Shown here one piece after another: positions 1 through 8,058 of a DNA stretch of 36,553 bases; position 1 is the stretch's first letter; every line of letters starts with the position of its first letter. Under the pieces are notes generated by a model, which was given only the letters and a program-made list of their open reading frames with translations, was not told the DNA's origin and ran no database searches. Both the position numbers and the translations under genes were made by a program. The DNA lies in contig JAYTXR010000053.1 in the NCBI GenBank assembly GCA_043742865.1, forward strand, positions 1 through 36,553, given 5' to 3'. This stretch comes from PALSA-911 sp043742865 (GTDB lineage Bacteria; Pseudomonadota; Alphaproteobacteria; Acetobacterales; Acetobacteraceae).

Positions 1-759
1 ATACTGCCTTATGCGACCCTGGCGCTGGGTTCGGCGCTGGCGGCGTTCATGTATCCGCACACGCTGACCGGCATCTTCGCCGCCGGCTCGGCCAACACCA
101 TCCGCAAGAACGCGGTTCTTCTGCCGGCCTATACGCTGCTGCTGGGGCTGATCGCGCTGCTGGGCTACATGGGCCACGCTGCGGGGATCAAGGTCGCGAC
201 GCCGAACGAGGTGGTCCCCGCTTTGTTCAAGACGCTGTTCTCGTCCTGGTTCGCCGGTTTCGCTTTCGCCGCCATCGCCATCGGCGCGCTGGTGCCGGCG
301 GCGGTGATGTCCATCGGCGCGGCCAATTTGTTCACCCGCAACGTATGGAAAGCGTATGTCGACCCGGCCGTTACCCCGGCCGGCGAGGCCAAGGTCGCCA
401 AGCTGAGCAGTCTGGTGGTCAAGGTAGGGGCGCTGCTGTTCATCCTGTTCGCCCCGGTGCAGTACGCGCTCGACCTGCAATTGCTCGGTGGCCTGTGGAT
501 ACTGCAGACCTTCCCCGCCGTGGTGTTCGGGCTGTATTTCAGCTGGTTCCGGGCGCCGGCGCTGCTGCTGGGCTGGGCGGCCGGCTTCATCGGCGGCAGC
601 TATATGTCCTACACCGACGGGCTGAAGCCGCTGCATACGCTGTCAATCGGCGGCACCAACTACATCGTCTATGTCGGCCTGATTGCGGTCGTACTGAACA
701 TCGTCGTGGCAACGCTGGCCAATCTCGTGCTGCCGCGCCGGTCCGTGATGCCGGCTTGA
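1..759 (+). CDS. Sodium:solute symporter (monocarboxylate permease-like), 5'-truncated
   Basis: The reading frame is open from base 1, so the gene starts outside the window and only its last 252 residues are visible. It is an inner-membrane protein with about six hydrophobic segments, ending in a short basic tail. The stretch YPHTLTGIFAAGSANTIRKN followed by LLPAYTLLLGLIALLGYMGH is characteristic of the SSS family, in particular MctP-like monocarboxylate (lactate, pyruvate, acetate) permeases. From family knowledge it would couple Na+ or H+ entry to uptake of a small organic acid. The first ATG visible in frame (base 49) lies inside a conserved segment and is not the start. A GC hairpin follows the stop. 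Substrate within the SSS family is inferred from local similarity only. Confidence 0.85.
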   Translation: MLPYATLALGSALAAFMYPHTLTGIFAAGSANTIRKNAVLLPAYTLLLGLIALLGYMGHAAGIKVATPNEVVPALFKTLFSSWFAGFAFAAIAIGALVPAAVMSIGAANLFTRNVWKAYVDPAVTPAGEAKVAKLSSLVVKVGALLFILFAPVQYALDLQLLGGLWILQTFPAVVFGLYFSWFRAPALLLGWAAGFIGGSYMSYTDGLKPLHTLSIGGTNYIVYVGLIAVVLNIVVATLANLVLPRRSVMPA

Positions 760-764
760 CGGGA

Positions 765-789
765 GGCGGCCGGGTTTACCCCGGCCGCC
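765..789. terminator. GC-rich hairpin between convergent genes
   Basis: A perfect 10-bp inverted repeat (GGCGGCCGGG at 765-774, CCCGGCCGCC at 780-789) with a 5-nt loop lies 5 bp after the symporter stop and about 60 bp from the end of the convergent nitronate monooxygenase gene. It has no T-tract, so it may act as a bidirectional or Rho-assisted terminator or an mRNA-stabilising hairpin. Confidence 0.55.
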
Positions 790-849
790 CCGACTGCGAT
801 TGCCGATCCCGGGTTTGGCCCGTTTGCGCCATCCGGCCGGACCTGAAGG

Positions 850-1836
850 TCAGCGTCGCGCAACGCGATCCTGTTGGACCAGCCGGGATCCCAGCATCAG
901 GGTCGCCGCGGCTTGCGCCACGATGCGCTCGATGATCTGGGACGCGGTCGGAATGTCGTCGATCAGATCCACGCCCTCGCCGGCCCAGACAACGCGCGTG
1001 GCGAAATCATCCGTAGCCGTTGCGAGATAGGCGGTTTCCTGGCCCTGTTGATCGGCCGCCAACGCCTGCTCGTGGCCGTGCCAACGGGCCGAGAACGCAT
1101 TTCGCAGCGCGCGGCCGGGATAGATCGCCGGCCAGGGCGCGCCCCGCACGACATCGAATACCCGGGTCTGTTCGGTCTGATCGCCGCCGGCTGCCAAGGT
1201 CGCGGCCTTCATCGCCTGATCCCACAGCGACTCCTGGGAGGCGGTGAAGCGGGTGCCCATCGAAACACCGGCCGCGCCCAATGCGAGCGCTGCGGCCAGA
1301 CCCCGCCCATCGGCAATCCCGCCAGCGGCAACCACGGGGATTGGGCCAACAGCATCGACCACCGCGGGAACCAGGCCCATGGTGCCGCGCGTCGTTCCTG
1401 AATGGCCACCGGCATCCCGCCCCTGGGCGATGATGATATCCGCGCCCGCGGCGGCGGCCTCCCGGGCTTGCGACAGGGTCTGCACCTGACAAATGATTTT
1501 GCAGCCGGCCTCTCTGATCCGGCCGGTGAAGGGTCTGGGATCGCCGAATGACAGCATCACGGCTGCGGGCTTGGCATCCAGCGCCACATCGAGCGCGGAT
1601 GGATTGCGCTCCAATGCCCAGAGGATGAAGCCAATGCCCACGCGCGTGTTGCCAGCCTCGATCAACTCCTTGCGGATGGCATCGGCGTTGGCATAGCCCG
1701 AGCCAATCAGACCAAGCCCGCCGGCATTGGTGACGGCGGCAGCAAGCTTGCCGCCGGCGGCGGACCCCATCGGCGCAAGCAGGATCGGATGCTCGATGCC
1801 AAGCAAACGAGTGAGGGCGGTTTCGATGACGGGCAT
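850..1836 (-). CDS. Nitronate monooxygenase family protein (NPD/2-nitropropane dioxygenase-like)
   Basis: This 328-residue protein is a full-length FMN-dependent TIM barrel of the nitronate monooxygenase family. Visible landmarks are the N-terminal HPILLAPMGSAAGGKLAAAV strand-loop, AQGRDAGGHSG at about 137-147 (phosphate/flavin region with the conserved His), AAGGIADGRGL at 170-180 and GVSMGTRF at 190-197. The family oxidises alkyl nitronates with FMN and O2; many members have other or unknown substrates, so the nitronate activity is inferred. The ATG at 1836 is preceded by AAAGGA about 7 bp upstream. It lies 100 bp downstream of the phytanoyl-CoA dioxygenase-like gene on the same strand and may be cotranscribed with it. 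Confidence 0.88.
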   Translation of the reverse strand: MPVIETALTRLLGIEHPILLAPMGSAAGGKLAAAVTNAGGLGLIGSGYANADAIRKELIEAGNTRVGIGFILWALERNPSALDVALDAKPAAVMLSFGDPRPFTGRIREAGCKIICQVQTLSQAREAAAAGADIIIAQGRDAGGHSGTTRGTMGLVPAVVDAVGPIPVVAAGGIADGRGLAAALALGAAGVSMGTRFTASQESLWDQAMKAATLAAGGDQTEQTRVFDVVRGAPWPAIYPGRALRNAFSARWHGHEQALAADQQGQETAYLATATDDFATRVVWAGEGVDLIDDIPTASQIIERIVAQAAATLMLGSRLVQQDRVARR

Positions 1837-1936
1837 GCAAAATCCTTTCGGTCATTGGCCCCGATTGGAGCGGCGGCTCCGTCGGCCGCGGCATTTCCAG
1901 CGTGGCGAACCAACAGCCTTTGCCGGCCGGGGCGGA

Positions 1937-2779
1937 TCAAAGGTCCGGGCGAAACGTCGGCTGCCCCGTTCCAGAATAAAGGATCTGAGCCTGACGCTGC
2001 GCCGCTTCGGCCTGCATGGCGACGAGGACGGGGTCCATATCGCGTTCCGGTCGTGGCTCAACCAGGAAATGGCCATAATCGTCCACGCCGCGCACGAGTG
2101 CGGCGCTATCGCCCGTCACCGCCACCTGTCGCACATGGGTTGGAATGTAGCGGATTGCCAGGCCGATGCGCCGATCCTGCGCCTGGTTTGCCGGGGAGGC
2201 ATGAAAAATCTTGTGGTGGTGCAAGGACATTTGCCCGGCCTTCAGCTCCACATCGATCGCCGAGGCTTCATCAACCTCGACCGCGATTTCCTGTCCTCGG
2301 GTGAGCATCGCACCTGGCTTGCGCGTGTCGTTATGCGCGACGACCTCGCGCATATGGGTGCCCTTCACCATCCGCATCGCGCCGCTGACTTTGGTTGCGT
2401 CAGACAGCGCAATCCACACAGAGATCGCATTATCCGGCTCCAGGTGCCAGTAGGTCGTATCCTGGTGCCAGCCGACGAAGCGCCCATCGCCCGGTTCCTT
2501 GACAAACCAATGGGTGTTCCAGGCCAGCAGGTTGGGTCCGAGGATATCCTCCACCGCATCGAGGATCGCCGGCGTTCGCATCATCCGATCCACCCAGGTG
2601 AACAGCAGATGGGTCTTGAACATCATCGGCCCGCGTAACGGGCCGCCTTGTGATTGCTCGAACGCTTCCAGACAACCCCGGTAGAACCCAGCTTCCTGGG
2701 ATGACAGGGCGGGGACAGGGAAATAGACTCCATCGCGGTTGTATTGTGCGATGGCGCTCTCGCTGAGGACTTTTGGCAT
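1937..2779 (-). CDS. Phytanoyl-CoA dioxygenase (PhyH) family Fe(II)/2-oxoglutarate oxygenase
   Basis: The protein has 280 residues, a usual length for bacterial PhyH-family oxygenases. The iron-binding facial triad is visible as His105-x-Asp107 in VGWHQDTTYW and a distal His, probably His193, in IFHASPAN. Arg203/Arg204 in AQDRRIGLAIRY fit the 2-oxoglutarate carboxylate site. The reaction would be hydroxylation of an unactivated carbon coupled to 2-oxoglutarate decarboxylation. The substrate cannot be read from sequence: bacterial members act on lipids, ectoine, phosphonates and secondary metabolites. The start ATG has a good ribosome binding site, AAGGGAG, about 9 bp upstream. It sits between a binding-protein gene and a nitronate monooxygenase gene on the same strand. 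Confidence 0.88.
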   Translation of the reverse strand: MPKVLSESAIAQYNRDGVYFPVPALSSQEAGFYRGCLEAFEQSQGGPLRGPMMFKTHLLFTWVDRMMRTPAILDAVEDILGPNLLAWNTHWFVKEPGDGRFVGWHQDTTYWHLEPDNAISVWIALSDATKVSGAMRMVKGTHMREVVAHNDTRKPGAMLTRGQEIAVEVDEASAIDVELKAGQMSLHHHKIFHASPANQAQDRRIGLAIRYIPTHVRQVAVTGDSAALVRGVDDYGHFLVEPRPERDMDPVLVAMQAEAAQRQAQILYSGTGQPTFRPDL

Positions 2780-2988
2780 TTCTGAACGCTCCCTTGGTTT
2801 GACCGCTGATTTTTCGTCAGGCGTTGGAAGGTCTCCTCGCCGGCGGACGGCATCCGCTTCACGGTGGCTTCTTGGTTGCGCGTTAGATTGAAAAACGCGA
2901 TCTCAACTTGTCGGATCCTCTACCCGACCGATCGCAACCCAACGCGGCTGTCCGTGGTGCGGCTCAGAGCCGGCTGGCTCAAGTGATA
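2780..2988. other. Non-coding gap, nothing firm seen
   Basis: This 209-bp stretch separates the binding-protein gene from the downstream PhyH-like gene, both on the minus strand. I see only a weak 5-bp hairpin (GAGCC/GGCTC, 2967-2980) just past the binding-protein stop and no convincing promoter or small gene. Confidence 0.4.
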
Positions 2989-4227
2989 TCAGACGTGGAT
3001 CAGCGGGCAGCCGCCTTCCGACATCGGACGGAACGCCGCTTCGGCAGGGGTCGTCGCCAAATACAGGTAGACGTCACCGGGATAGCGGCTCTCTTCGGGT
3101 TTCTTCGCGCGGAACAGGTAGGCAGGATGGATCTTGCGCCCGTCCTCGCGGATCAGGCCGGGTCCGAAACAGTCATCGTCGGTTGGCATCCGCTTCATCG
3201 CCGCCACCGTTTCCCGGCCCGACGCCTTGGCGCCCGCGACGCCGAGCTGTGCGACGATTTTCAGATAATGCGTTAGCGCCGCATAGCTGCCCGCCTGATC
3301 CATGTTCGGGAACACGTCCGCGGCCAATGTCGGCCGCATCCGCTGGGTGAACGCGCGCGTGCGGTCGTTGAAGTCCCAGTAGAAGTTTTCAGTCAGCATC
3401 AGGCCCTGCGCGACCGGCAATCCCATCGCCAGCACATCGGTGATGAAGCACGCCAGAGCCGCCAGCGTCATCGTGCGATCGACGCCGAACTCGCGCGCCT
3501 GCTTGACGCAGTTGATGAAGTTCGAACCGGCGGCGGCGAAGCCAAGCACCTTCGCCCCGCTCGTCTGCGCTTTCAGCAGAAAGGCCGAGAAATCATGCGT
3601 TTCGGGGAACGGAAATACCGCCGAGCCGATCACCTTGCCGCCAGCGGCCTCAACGAATTTTGTCGTGTCATCCTGCGCGGCATGACCGAACGTGTAGTCG
3701 GCGGTGATGAAAAACCAGCTATCGCCGCCGCCCTTGACCACGGCGGTCGCGGTGGAATGGGGGATGTTCCAGGTATCCTGCGTCCAATGGACCGTGTTGG
3801 CGTTGCACGCCTTGCCGGTCAGCGCGGATGTGCCCGCCCCGGTGTTCAGATGGACCTTGTCCTGTTCCACCACCACTGTGTTGCAGGCGAGCGCCACGGC
3901 GGAGCTGTCGACACCGAGGATCATATCGACGCCGGCCCGGTCGAACCACTCGCGCACCAGGCCGATCGCGATGTCGGGCTTGTTCTGATGGTCGGCGACC
4001 AGCATCTCCACCGCGATGCCGGGATGGGTTTTGGCAAACTCGCTGATTGCCTGGCGGGCGCAGGCGACCCCGACCGGTCCGGTGACATCGCGATACGGGC
4101 CGGACATGTCGGTCAGCATGCCAATCCGGACCGGGGCGTTGGGGGTGGTTTGCGCGCGGCCACGGCGCAACGGGACGAGGGCGGTCGCGGTGGAGGCACC
4201 GATTATGGCGCGCCGGCTCAGTGACAT
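2989..4227 (-). CDS. ABC transporter substrate-binding protein, branched-chain amino acid/amide type (orphan)
   Basis: This is a periplasmic type-I binding protein of the LivJ/UrtA-like family (Peripla_BP_6), 412 residues from the ATG at 4227. That start gives MSLSRRAIIGASTATALVP, a twin-Arg/hydrophobic leader that may be a Tat or Sec signal ending near GRAQ; the longer open frame to 4392 would bury it and is rejected. The mature part opens with VRIGMLTDMSGPYRDVTGP, the conserved first strand, and shows the two-lobe pattern of the family. There is no permease or ATPase gene next to it, unlike the second binding protein at 11409-12665. It is transcribed divergently from the acyl-CoA ligase operon across a 200-bp region with a 17-bp palindrome. 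The ligand is unknown. Confidence 0.87.
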   Translation of the reverse strand: MSLSRRAIIGASTATALVPLRRGRAQTTPNAPVRIGMLTDMSGPYRDVTGPVGVACARQAISEFAKTHPGIAVEMLVADHQNKPDIAIGLVREWFDRAGVDMILGVDSSAVALACNTVVVEQDKVHLNTGAGTSALTGKACNANTVHWTQDTWNIPHSTATAVVKGGGDSWFFITADYTFGHAAQDDTTKFVEAAGGKVIGSAVFPFPETHDFSAFLLKAQTSGAKVLGFAAAGSNFINCVKQAREFGVDRTMTLAALACFITDVLAMGLPVAQGLMLTENFYWDFNDRTRAFTQRMRPTLAADVFPNMDQAGSYAALTHYLKIVAQLGVAGAKASGRETVAAMKRMPTDDDCFGPGLIREDGRKIHPAYLFRAKKPEESRYPGDVYLYLATTPAEAAFRPMSEGGCPLIHV

Positions 4228-4261
4228 GACATTTCCCGTTCTTATGTTTTTGGCCGGGCCG

Positions 4262-4289
4262 AGATTAGCCGCTGGCAAGTATGGCGCAA
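4262..4289 (-). promoter_or_regulatory. Candidate promoter for the substrate-binding protein gene
   Basis: Read on the minus strand, TTGCGC (4284-4289) and TAATCT (4262-4267) are separated by 16 bp and lie about 35 bp upstream of the ATG at 4227. The match to a sigma-70 consensus is moderate. The -35 overlaps the palindrome at 4286-4302. Confidence 0.35.
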
Positions 4290-4302
4290 GATGGGATCTT
4301 GC
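4286..4302. promoter_or_regulatory. 17-bp palindrome, candidate operator
   Basis: GCAAGAT-GGG-ATCTTGC is a perfect inverted repeat with 7-bp arms and a 3-bp centre. It lies in the divergent region between the binding-protein gene and the acyl-CoA ligase operon and overlaps the predicted -35 of the former. Size and symmetry suit a dimeric repressor such as a GntR, TetR or MarR protein. No regulator gene is present in the window, so the partner is unknown. Confidence 0.4.
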
Positions 4303-4368
4303 AAAGCCGGCGCAGCCTGCGCGGGCGGGGGTCGCGCGGCGGCGAAACCGCATCGCTGCGCACTCACA

Positions 4369-4399
4369 TTGACAGGAATTTTTCCGCCGCACCTAATCT
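4369..4399 (+). promoter_or_regulatory. Candidate promoter for the acyl-CoA ligase operon
   Basis: A perfect TTGACA (4369-4374) is followed by TAATCT (4394-4399) at 19 bp spacing, or by CCTAAT at 17 bp. It lies about 30 bp upstream of the start codon at 4428. The -35 is strong for this GC-rich background. Confidence 0.45.
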
Positions 4400-4427
4400 T
4401 CCGGCAATGGGAGAGAAGGTCCGGATC

Positions 4428-6011
4428 ATGTCCAAACTGACGGACCACACGACGTATGCCGACGGCCAGCGCCTGTTCTCCACGGCGCGGCTGTGGGAGC
4501 TGTTCGATGGCAGCCCGGAGCGGCTGAACATCGGCTGGGAATGCGTCGATCGTCACACGGATCAAGACCGGGTTGCGCTGCGCGTCGCGCACGCCGAGGG
4601 AACCGACGAGACGATCCGCTTCGCCGAGCTGGCGAGCACGTCCGCGCGGTTCGCGCATTGGCTGGAAGCCGAAGGCGTGCTGCCGGGCGATCGCGTCGCC
4701 ATCATGCTGGAGCCCTCGCTGGCCTTCTACACCGCGCTGTTCGGCACCCTGAAGCGGGGCGCGGTGGCGGTGCCGCTGTTCACCCTGTTCGGTGCCGACG
4801 GTGTCCGGCTGCGCACCCGCGACTGCGCCCCCCGCCTGCTGCTGACCACGCCCGAGCAGGCGAAGGCTTTGGCGGATCTGGACGGCGTGCGGGTTGTGGT
4901 CGCCGATGAGGCCTTCGTTGCGGGCCTGTCGGGCTACCCGGACCGCTACGAAGCCCGAACCTCCGCCGCCGATATGGCGATCTTCCAATATACCTCGGGT
5001 ACGACCCGGGAGATGCCGGCCGCGATCAAGCACACGCATCGCGCGCTGGTGGTGGTGATGAATGCAGCGCTCTACGGCACCGGGCTGCGGCCCGGAGACC
5101 GGTTCTTCTGCCCGTCATCGCCCGCCTGGGGCCACGGTCTGTGGCACGGCACGCTGGCCCCGCTGGCGCTGGGGATCGAAACCGGCGCCTATGCCGGCAG
5201 GTTCAGCGCCGAACGCCTGCTGCTGGCGTTGCAGGATTACGCCACCACCAACCTGTCGGCCGCCGCCACCCATTACCGGATGATGCGCAGCTCCGGCCGC
5301 GTGGGGGAGTACCGCCTGGCGTTCCGCAAGCTCTCGTTCACCGGGGAGCCGATCGACGCCGAGACGCAGATATTCACCGAGCAGGCATTCGCCACCTCGC
5401 TATGCAGCATGTACGGCACGACCGAAATCGGCGTGATCCTGGCCAACTACCCCGGCGCCGAGGATTTCGAGGTCAGGCCGGGATCGCTCGGCCGCCCGGT
5501 TCCTGGCGTGGAGGTCGAGGTGCAACGGCCCGATGGTTCCAGTTGCGCACCCGACGAACTCGGCGAGATCAAGGTCCGCCGCCACGGCGCCTGGTTCCCG
5601 ACCAAGGACCGCGGCCGGGTGGATGCGGACGGGTATTTCTACCATGCCGGCCGGGCCGACGACGTCATCATCTCGGCCGGTTGGACAATGAGCGCGGTCG
5701 AAATCGAGGACATGCTGCAGAAGCATCCCGCCGTGTCCGCCTCCGCGGCGATCGGCGTGCCCGATGCGCTGCGCGGGCAGGTGGTGAAGGCCTTCGTGGT
5801 GCTCGTCCCCGGCCATCCCGGCGACGAAACCCTGGTCAAGGACATCCAGGATTTCGTGCGCACCCGGCTGAGCCAGCACGAATTCCCCCGCCAAATCGCC
5901 TTTGTCGCGGATTTGCCGCGCACCCCGGCGGGCAAGATCAACCGCAAGGTCCTGCGCGACCAGCAAGCCGCGGCGATCGCGAACCTTCCAAAGCAAACGG
6001 AGCCAGCATGA
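4428..6011 (+). CDS. AMP-dependent acyl-CoA synthetase/ligase
   Basis: The 527-residue protein is a full-length ANL-superfamily adenylating enzyme that would activate a carboxylic acid to its CoA thioester. Motifs: P-loop-like YTSGTTREMPAAIKH at 188-202, MYGTTE at 328-333, KDRGRVDADGYFYHAGRADD near 393-412, GWTMSAVEIE at 418-427 and the catalytic C-terminal Lys503 in PAGKINRKVLR. The A3 loop reads GTTREMP where most relatives have GTTGxPK. The ATG at 4428 is chosen because GAGAAGGT precedes it by about 8 bp; an in-frame ATG at 4407 and a longer open frame to 4281 are less likely. Its stop overlaps the next start in ATGA, so the two are translationally coupled. The acid is unknown; a benzoate-CoA-ligase/medium-chain-like enzyme is plausible. 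Confidence 0.9.
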   Translation: MSKLTDHTTYADGQRLFSTARLWELFDGSPERLNIGWECVDRHTDQDRVALRVAHAEGTDETIRFAELASTSARFAHWLEAEGVLPGDRVAIMLEPSLAFYTALFGTLKRGAVAVPLFTLFGADGVRLRTRDCAPRLLLTTPEQAKALADLDGVRVVVADEAFVAGLSGYPDRYEARTSAADMAIFQYTSGTTREMPAAIKHTHRALVVVMNAALYGTGLRPGDRFFCPSSPAWGHGLWHGTLAPLALGIETGAYAGRFSAERLLLALQDYATTNLSAAATHYRMMRSSGRVGEYRLAFRKLSFTGEPIDAETQIFTEQAFATSLCSMYGTTEIGVILANYPGAEDFEVRPGSLGRPVPGVEVEVQRPDGSSCAPDELGEIKVRRHGAWFPTKDRGRVDADGYFYHAGRADDVIISAGWTMSAVEIEDMLQKHPAVSASAAIGVPDALRGQVVKAFVVLVPGHPGDETLVKDIQDFVRTRLSQHEFPRQIAFVADLPRTPAGKINRKVLRDQQAAAIANLPKQTEPA

Positions 6012-7147
6012 GCGCGGAACCGACCCGGCATTTTCCCAAGATCACCGAAACCGCGCTGGACGGCCTGCGCGCCCGCCTGAACGTGCGGATCGAGAACACC
6101 GCCGAGCCCTGGTGCCATGAAGCGACACGCGACAACATCCGCCACTACGCGCACGGGATCGGCGACGACAATCCCCTGTGGTGCGACCCGGATTATGCCG
6201 CGAACACCCGCTATGGCGGCATCGTCGCGCTGCCGAGCTTTCTGTTCACGACCAGCCGCATCATCTCCGGCTATGTCGGCGGCATCCCAGGCGTGCACGC
6301 GATGTGGGCGGGTGCTGACTGGACCTGGCACAAACCCGTGCTGCGCAACCAGGCGATCACGACGGAAGCCTGGCTGAAGGATCTGATCGAGCACGACACG
6401 AAATTTGCCGGGCGGGCGATCCAGCAGATCTACCACGTCAATTTCTTCAACCCCGATGGCGAGCTGGTCGCCGAAGCCGATAGCTGGTGCTTTCGCACCG
6501 ACCGAGATCAGGCGCGCGAGCAAGGCACCAAATACAACGAGGTCCGCGCCCGCCCCCCGCACGTCTATACCGACGAGGAGCTGGCCCGCGTCTACGAGCT
6601 GTACGCCGCCGAGCAGATCCGCGGCGCGACGCCGCGCCATTGGGAGGACGTGGCCGTCGGCGACAAACTGCCGACCATGGCCAAGGGACCGATGACCGTC
6701 ACCGGCTTCATCGCCTATGCCCAGGGCTGGGGCGGGCTGTACATCCGCGCCAACAAGCTGGCCTGGCGCCAGACCCACAACCATCCGGGCCTGGGCATCA
6801 AGAACCGGTTCGGCATTCCAGATTGTCCCGAGCGCGTGCACTGGGAGCCCGAGTTTGCGCTGATGGTCGGGGCACCCGGTGCCTACGACTATGGCCCGGA
6901 GCGCTGCTCCTGGCTGACGCATCATTTGACCAACTGGATGGGCGATGACGGTTTCCTGCGCCGGGCCACCTGCAAGATCCGTCGGCACAATCCCGAGGGC
7001 GACCTGCTTTTCATCGACGGCAATGTGGTGCGGAAATTCGAGGAAGAGGGACGCCATCTGGTTGAGATCGAGCAGTCCGCGCAAAATCAGGACGGCGAAC
7101 TCTCGGTGCTGGGCACCGGGATCGTGGAATTGCCAAGCCGAAGTTGA
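6008..7147 (+). CDS. MaoC/FAS1-type double hot-dog acyl-CoA dehydratase-like protein
   Basis: This 379-residue protein has two hot-dog-like halves. The N-terminal half (about 1-170) contains DDNPLWCDPDYAANTRYGGI, the typical acyl-dehydratase segment with substrate-side Asn-Pro-Leu, followed by ALPSFLFTT. The second half starts near RHWEDVAVGDKLPTMAKGPM, a classic MaoC entry strand, and includes a His-rich THNHPG segment. The family hydrates enoyl-CoA thioesters or the reverse. Its start overlaps the ligase stop by 4 bp, so ligation and hydration of the same acyl group are likely linked. A 9-bp stem hairpin follows the stop. Substrate and direction are not determinable from sequence. Confidence 0.82.
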   Translation: MSAEPTRHFPKITETALDGLRARLNVRIENTAEPWCHEATRDNIRHYAHGIGDDNPLWCDPDYAANTRYGGIVALPSFLFTTSRIISGYVGGIPGVHAMWAGADWTWHKPVLRNQAITTEAWLKDLIEHDTKFAGRAIQQIYHVNFFNPDGELVAEADSWCFRTDRDQAREQGTKYNEVRARPPHVYTDEELARVYELYAAEQIRGATPRHWEDVAVGDKLPTMAKGPMTVTGFIAYAQGWGGLYIRANKLAWRQTHNHPGLGIKNRFGIPDCPERVHWEPEFALMVGAPGAYDYGPERCSWLTHHLTNWMGDDGFLRRATCKIRRHNPEGDLLFIDGNVVRKFEEEGRHLVEIEQSAQNQDGELSVLGTGIVELPSRS

Positions 7148-7153
7148 ATGTAG

Positions 7154-7183
7154 GCCGGGCGGCACTTGCGAAGGCGCCGCCCG
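7154..7183 (+). terminator. Hairpin downstream of the dehydratase-like gene
   Basis: CCGGGCGGC (7154-7162) and GCCGCCCGG (7175-7183) form a perfect 9-bp stem with a 12-nt loop, 6 bp after the stop codon. No U-tract follows. It could terminate the ligase/dehydratase transcript or act as an internal processing hairpin before the next gene 90 bp away. Confidence 0.45.
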
Positions 7184-7272
7184 GAAATACGGGGCAGCAT
7201 CGAACGGCCCATGCTTTTGCCCGTGGATGAAGACGCCAGGAACAATCTGACAACCAAAAAACGGAGGACGCC

Positions 7273-8049
7273 ATGATCGCCCTGGATTCGCGCCGACAGC
7301 GCCTGAAGGACGAATTCACCGCCAATCGCGGTTATTGGGCGAAGCTATGGGATCAGGTGCTGGAGATCGCGCCGGAATATTTTGAAGCCTATATGAAACT
7401 ATCCTCGGTGCCCTGGAAGACCGGCACCCTGGAACCTAAGGTGCGCGAGTTCATCTACATCGCGATCGACACATCCACGACGCATCTGCACGAGCAGGGC
7501 ACGCGCGTTCACATGCAAAACGCCATCCGTCACGGCGCCACCCAGGCGGAAATCATGGAAGTATTGCAGCTCACTTCCGTGCTGGGCGTCCATACCATGA
7601 CGCTGGGCCTGCCCGCTCTGGTGGAGGTGATGCGAAAGCTCGGCCGGAGCAGCGAGATCGAAAGCGGCGGGCTGACGCCGCGGCAGGAAAAGATGAAGGC
7701 CGACTGGATCGCCGCGCGCGGATTTTGGGCCGAACTGCCAGAGTATATGCTGCGCTTTTCGCCCGATTATTTCGAGGCCTACGTGGAAATGTCGTCGGTT
7801 CCCTGGAAGCACGGCACGCTGGAGCCGAAGGTGCGGGAACTTATCTATGTCGCGATCGACGCCGCGACGACGCATCTGCACGAGGCAGGCACCCGCATCC
7901 ACATGGAGAACGCGCTGCGCCACGGCGCGACCCCGGCGGAGATCGTCGAGGTTCTGGCCCTGGCCAGCGTATTGGGCGTGCACACGATCACCATGGGCGT
8001 GCCAATAATGCTGGAGGAGTTCGCCAAGCACGACGACCCCAAAGCATGA
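7273..8049 (+). CDS. Carboxymuconolactone decarboxylase-like protein with two tandem CMD repeats
   Basis: The 258 residues are two closely similar halves (about 7-122 and 136-251). Each contains FEAY-SSVPWK-GTLEPKVRE-IY-AIDxxTTHLHE, then RHGAT-AEI-EVL-L-SVLGVHT-T-G-P, an AhpD/CMD-like alpha-helical fold. Known CMD proteins are decarboxylases or, when they carry CxxC, peroxiredoxin-like disulfide reductases. This protein has no cysteine in either repeat, so an AhpD-type redox function is excluded and a lyase, isomerase or binding role is more likely; conserved His in TTHLHE and RHGAT are candidates. The ATG has GGAGG 6 bp upstream (7263-7267). It follows the ligase/dehydratase pair and converges with livF, 9 bp away. 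Confidence 0.85.
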   Translation: MIALDSRRQRLKDEFTANRGYWAKLWDQVLEIAPEYFEAYMKLSSVPWKTGTLEPKVREFIYIAIDTSTTHLHEQGTRVHMQNAIRHGATQAEIMEVLQLTSVLGVHTMTLGLPALVEVMRKLGRSSEIESGGLTPRQEKMKADWIAARGFWAELPEYMLRFSPDYFEAYVEMSSVPWKHGTLEPKVRELIYVAIDAATTHLHEAGTRIHMENALRHGATPAEIVEVLALASVLGVHTITMGVPIMLEEFAKHDDPKA

Positions 8050-8058
8050 TCTACCGGC

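Noticed and set aside
4242..5039. 265-codon minus-strand frame over the ligase start
   Set aside because: It overlaps the well-supported acyl-CoA ligase and the divergent promoter region and shows no motif.
5639..7165. 508-codon open frame on the minus strand
   Set aside because: It mirrors the acyl-CoA ligase and MaoC-like genes, has no recognisable motif and no ribosome binding site.
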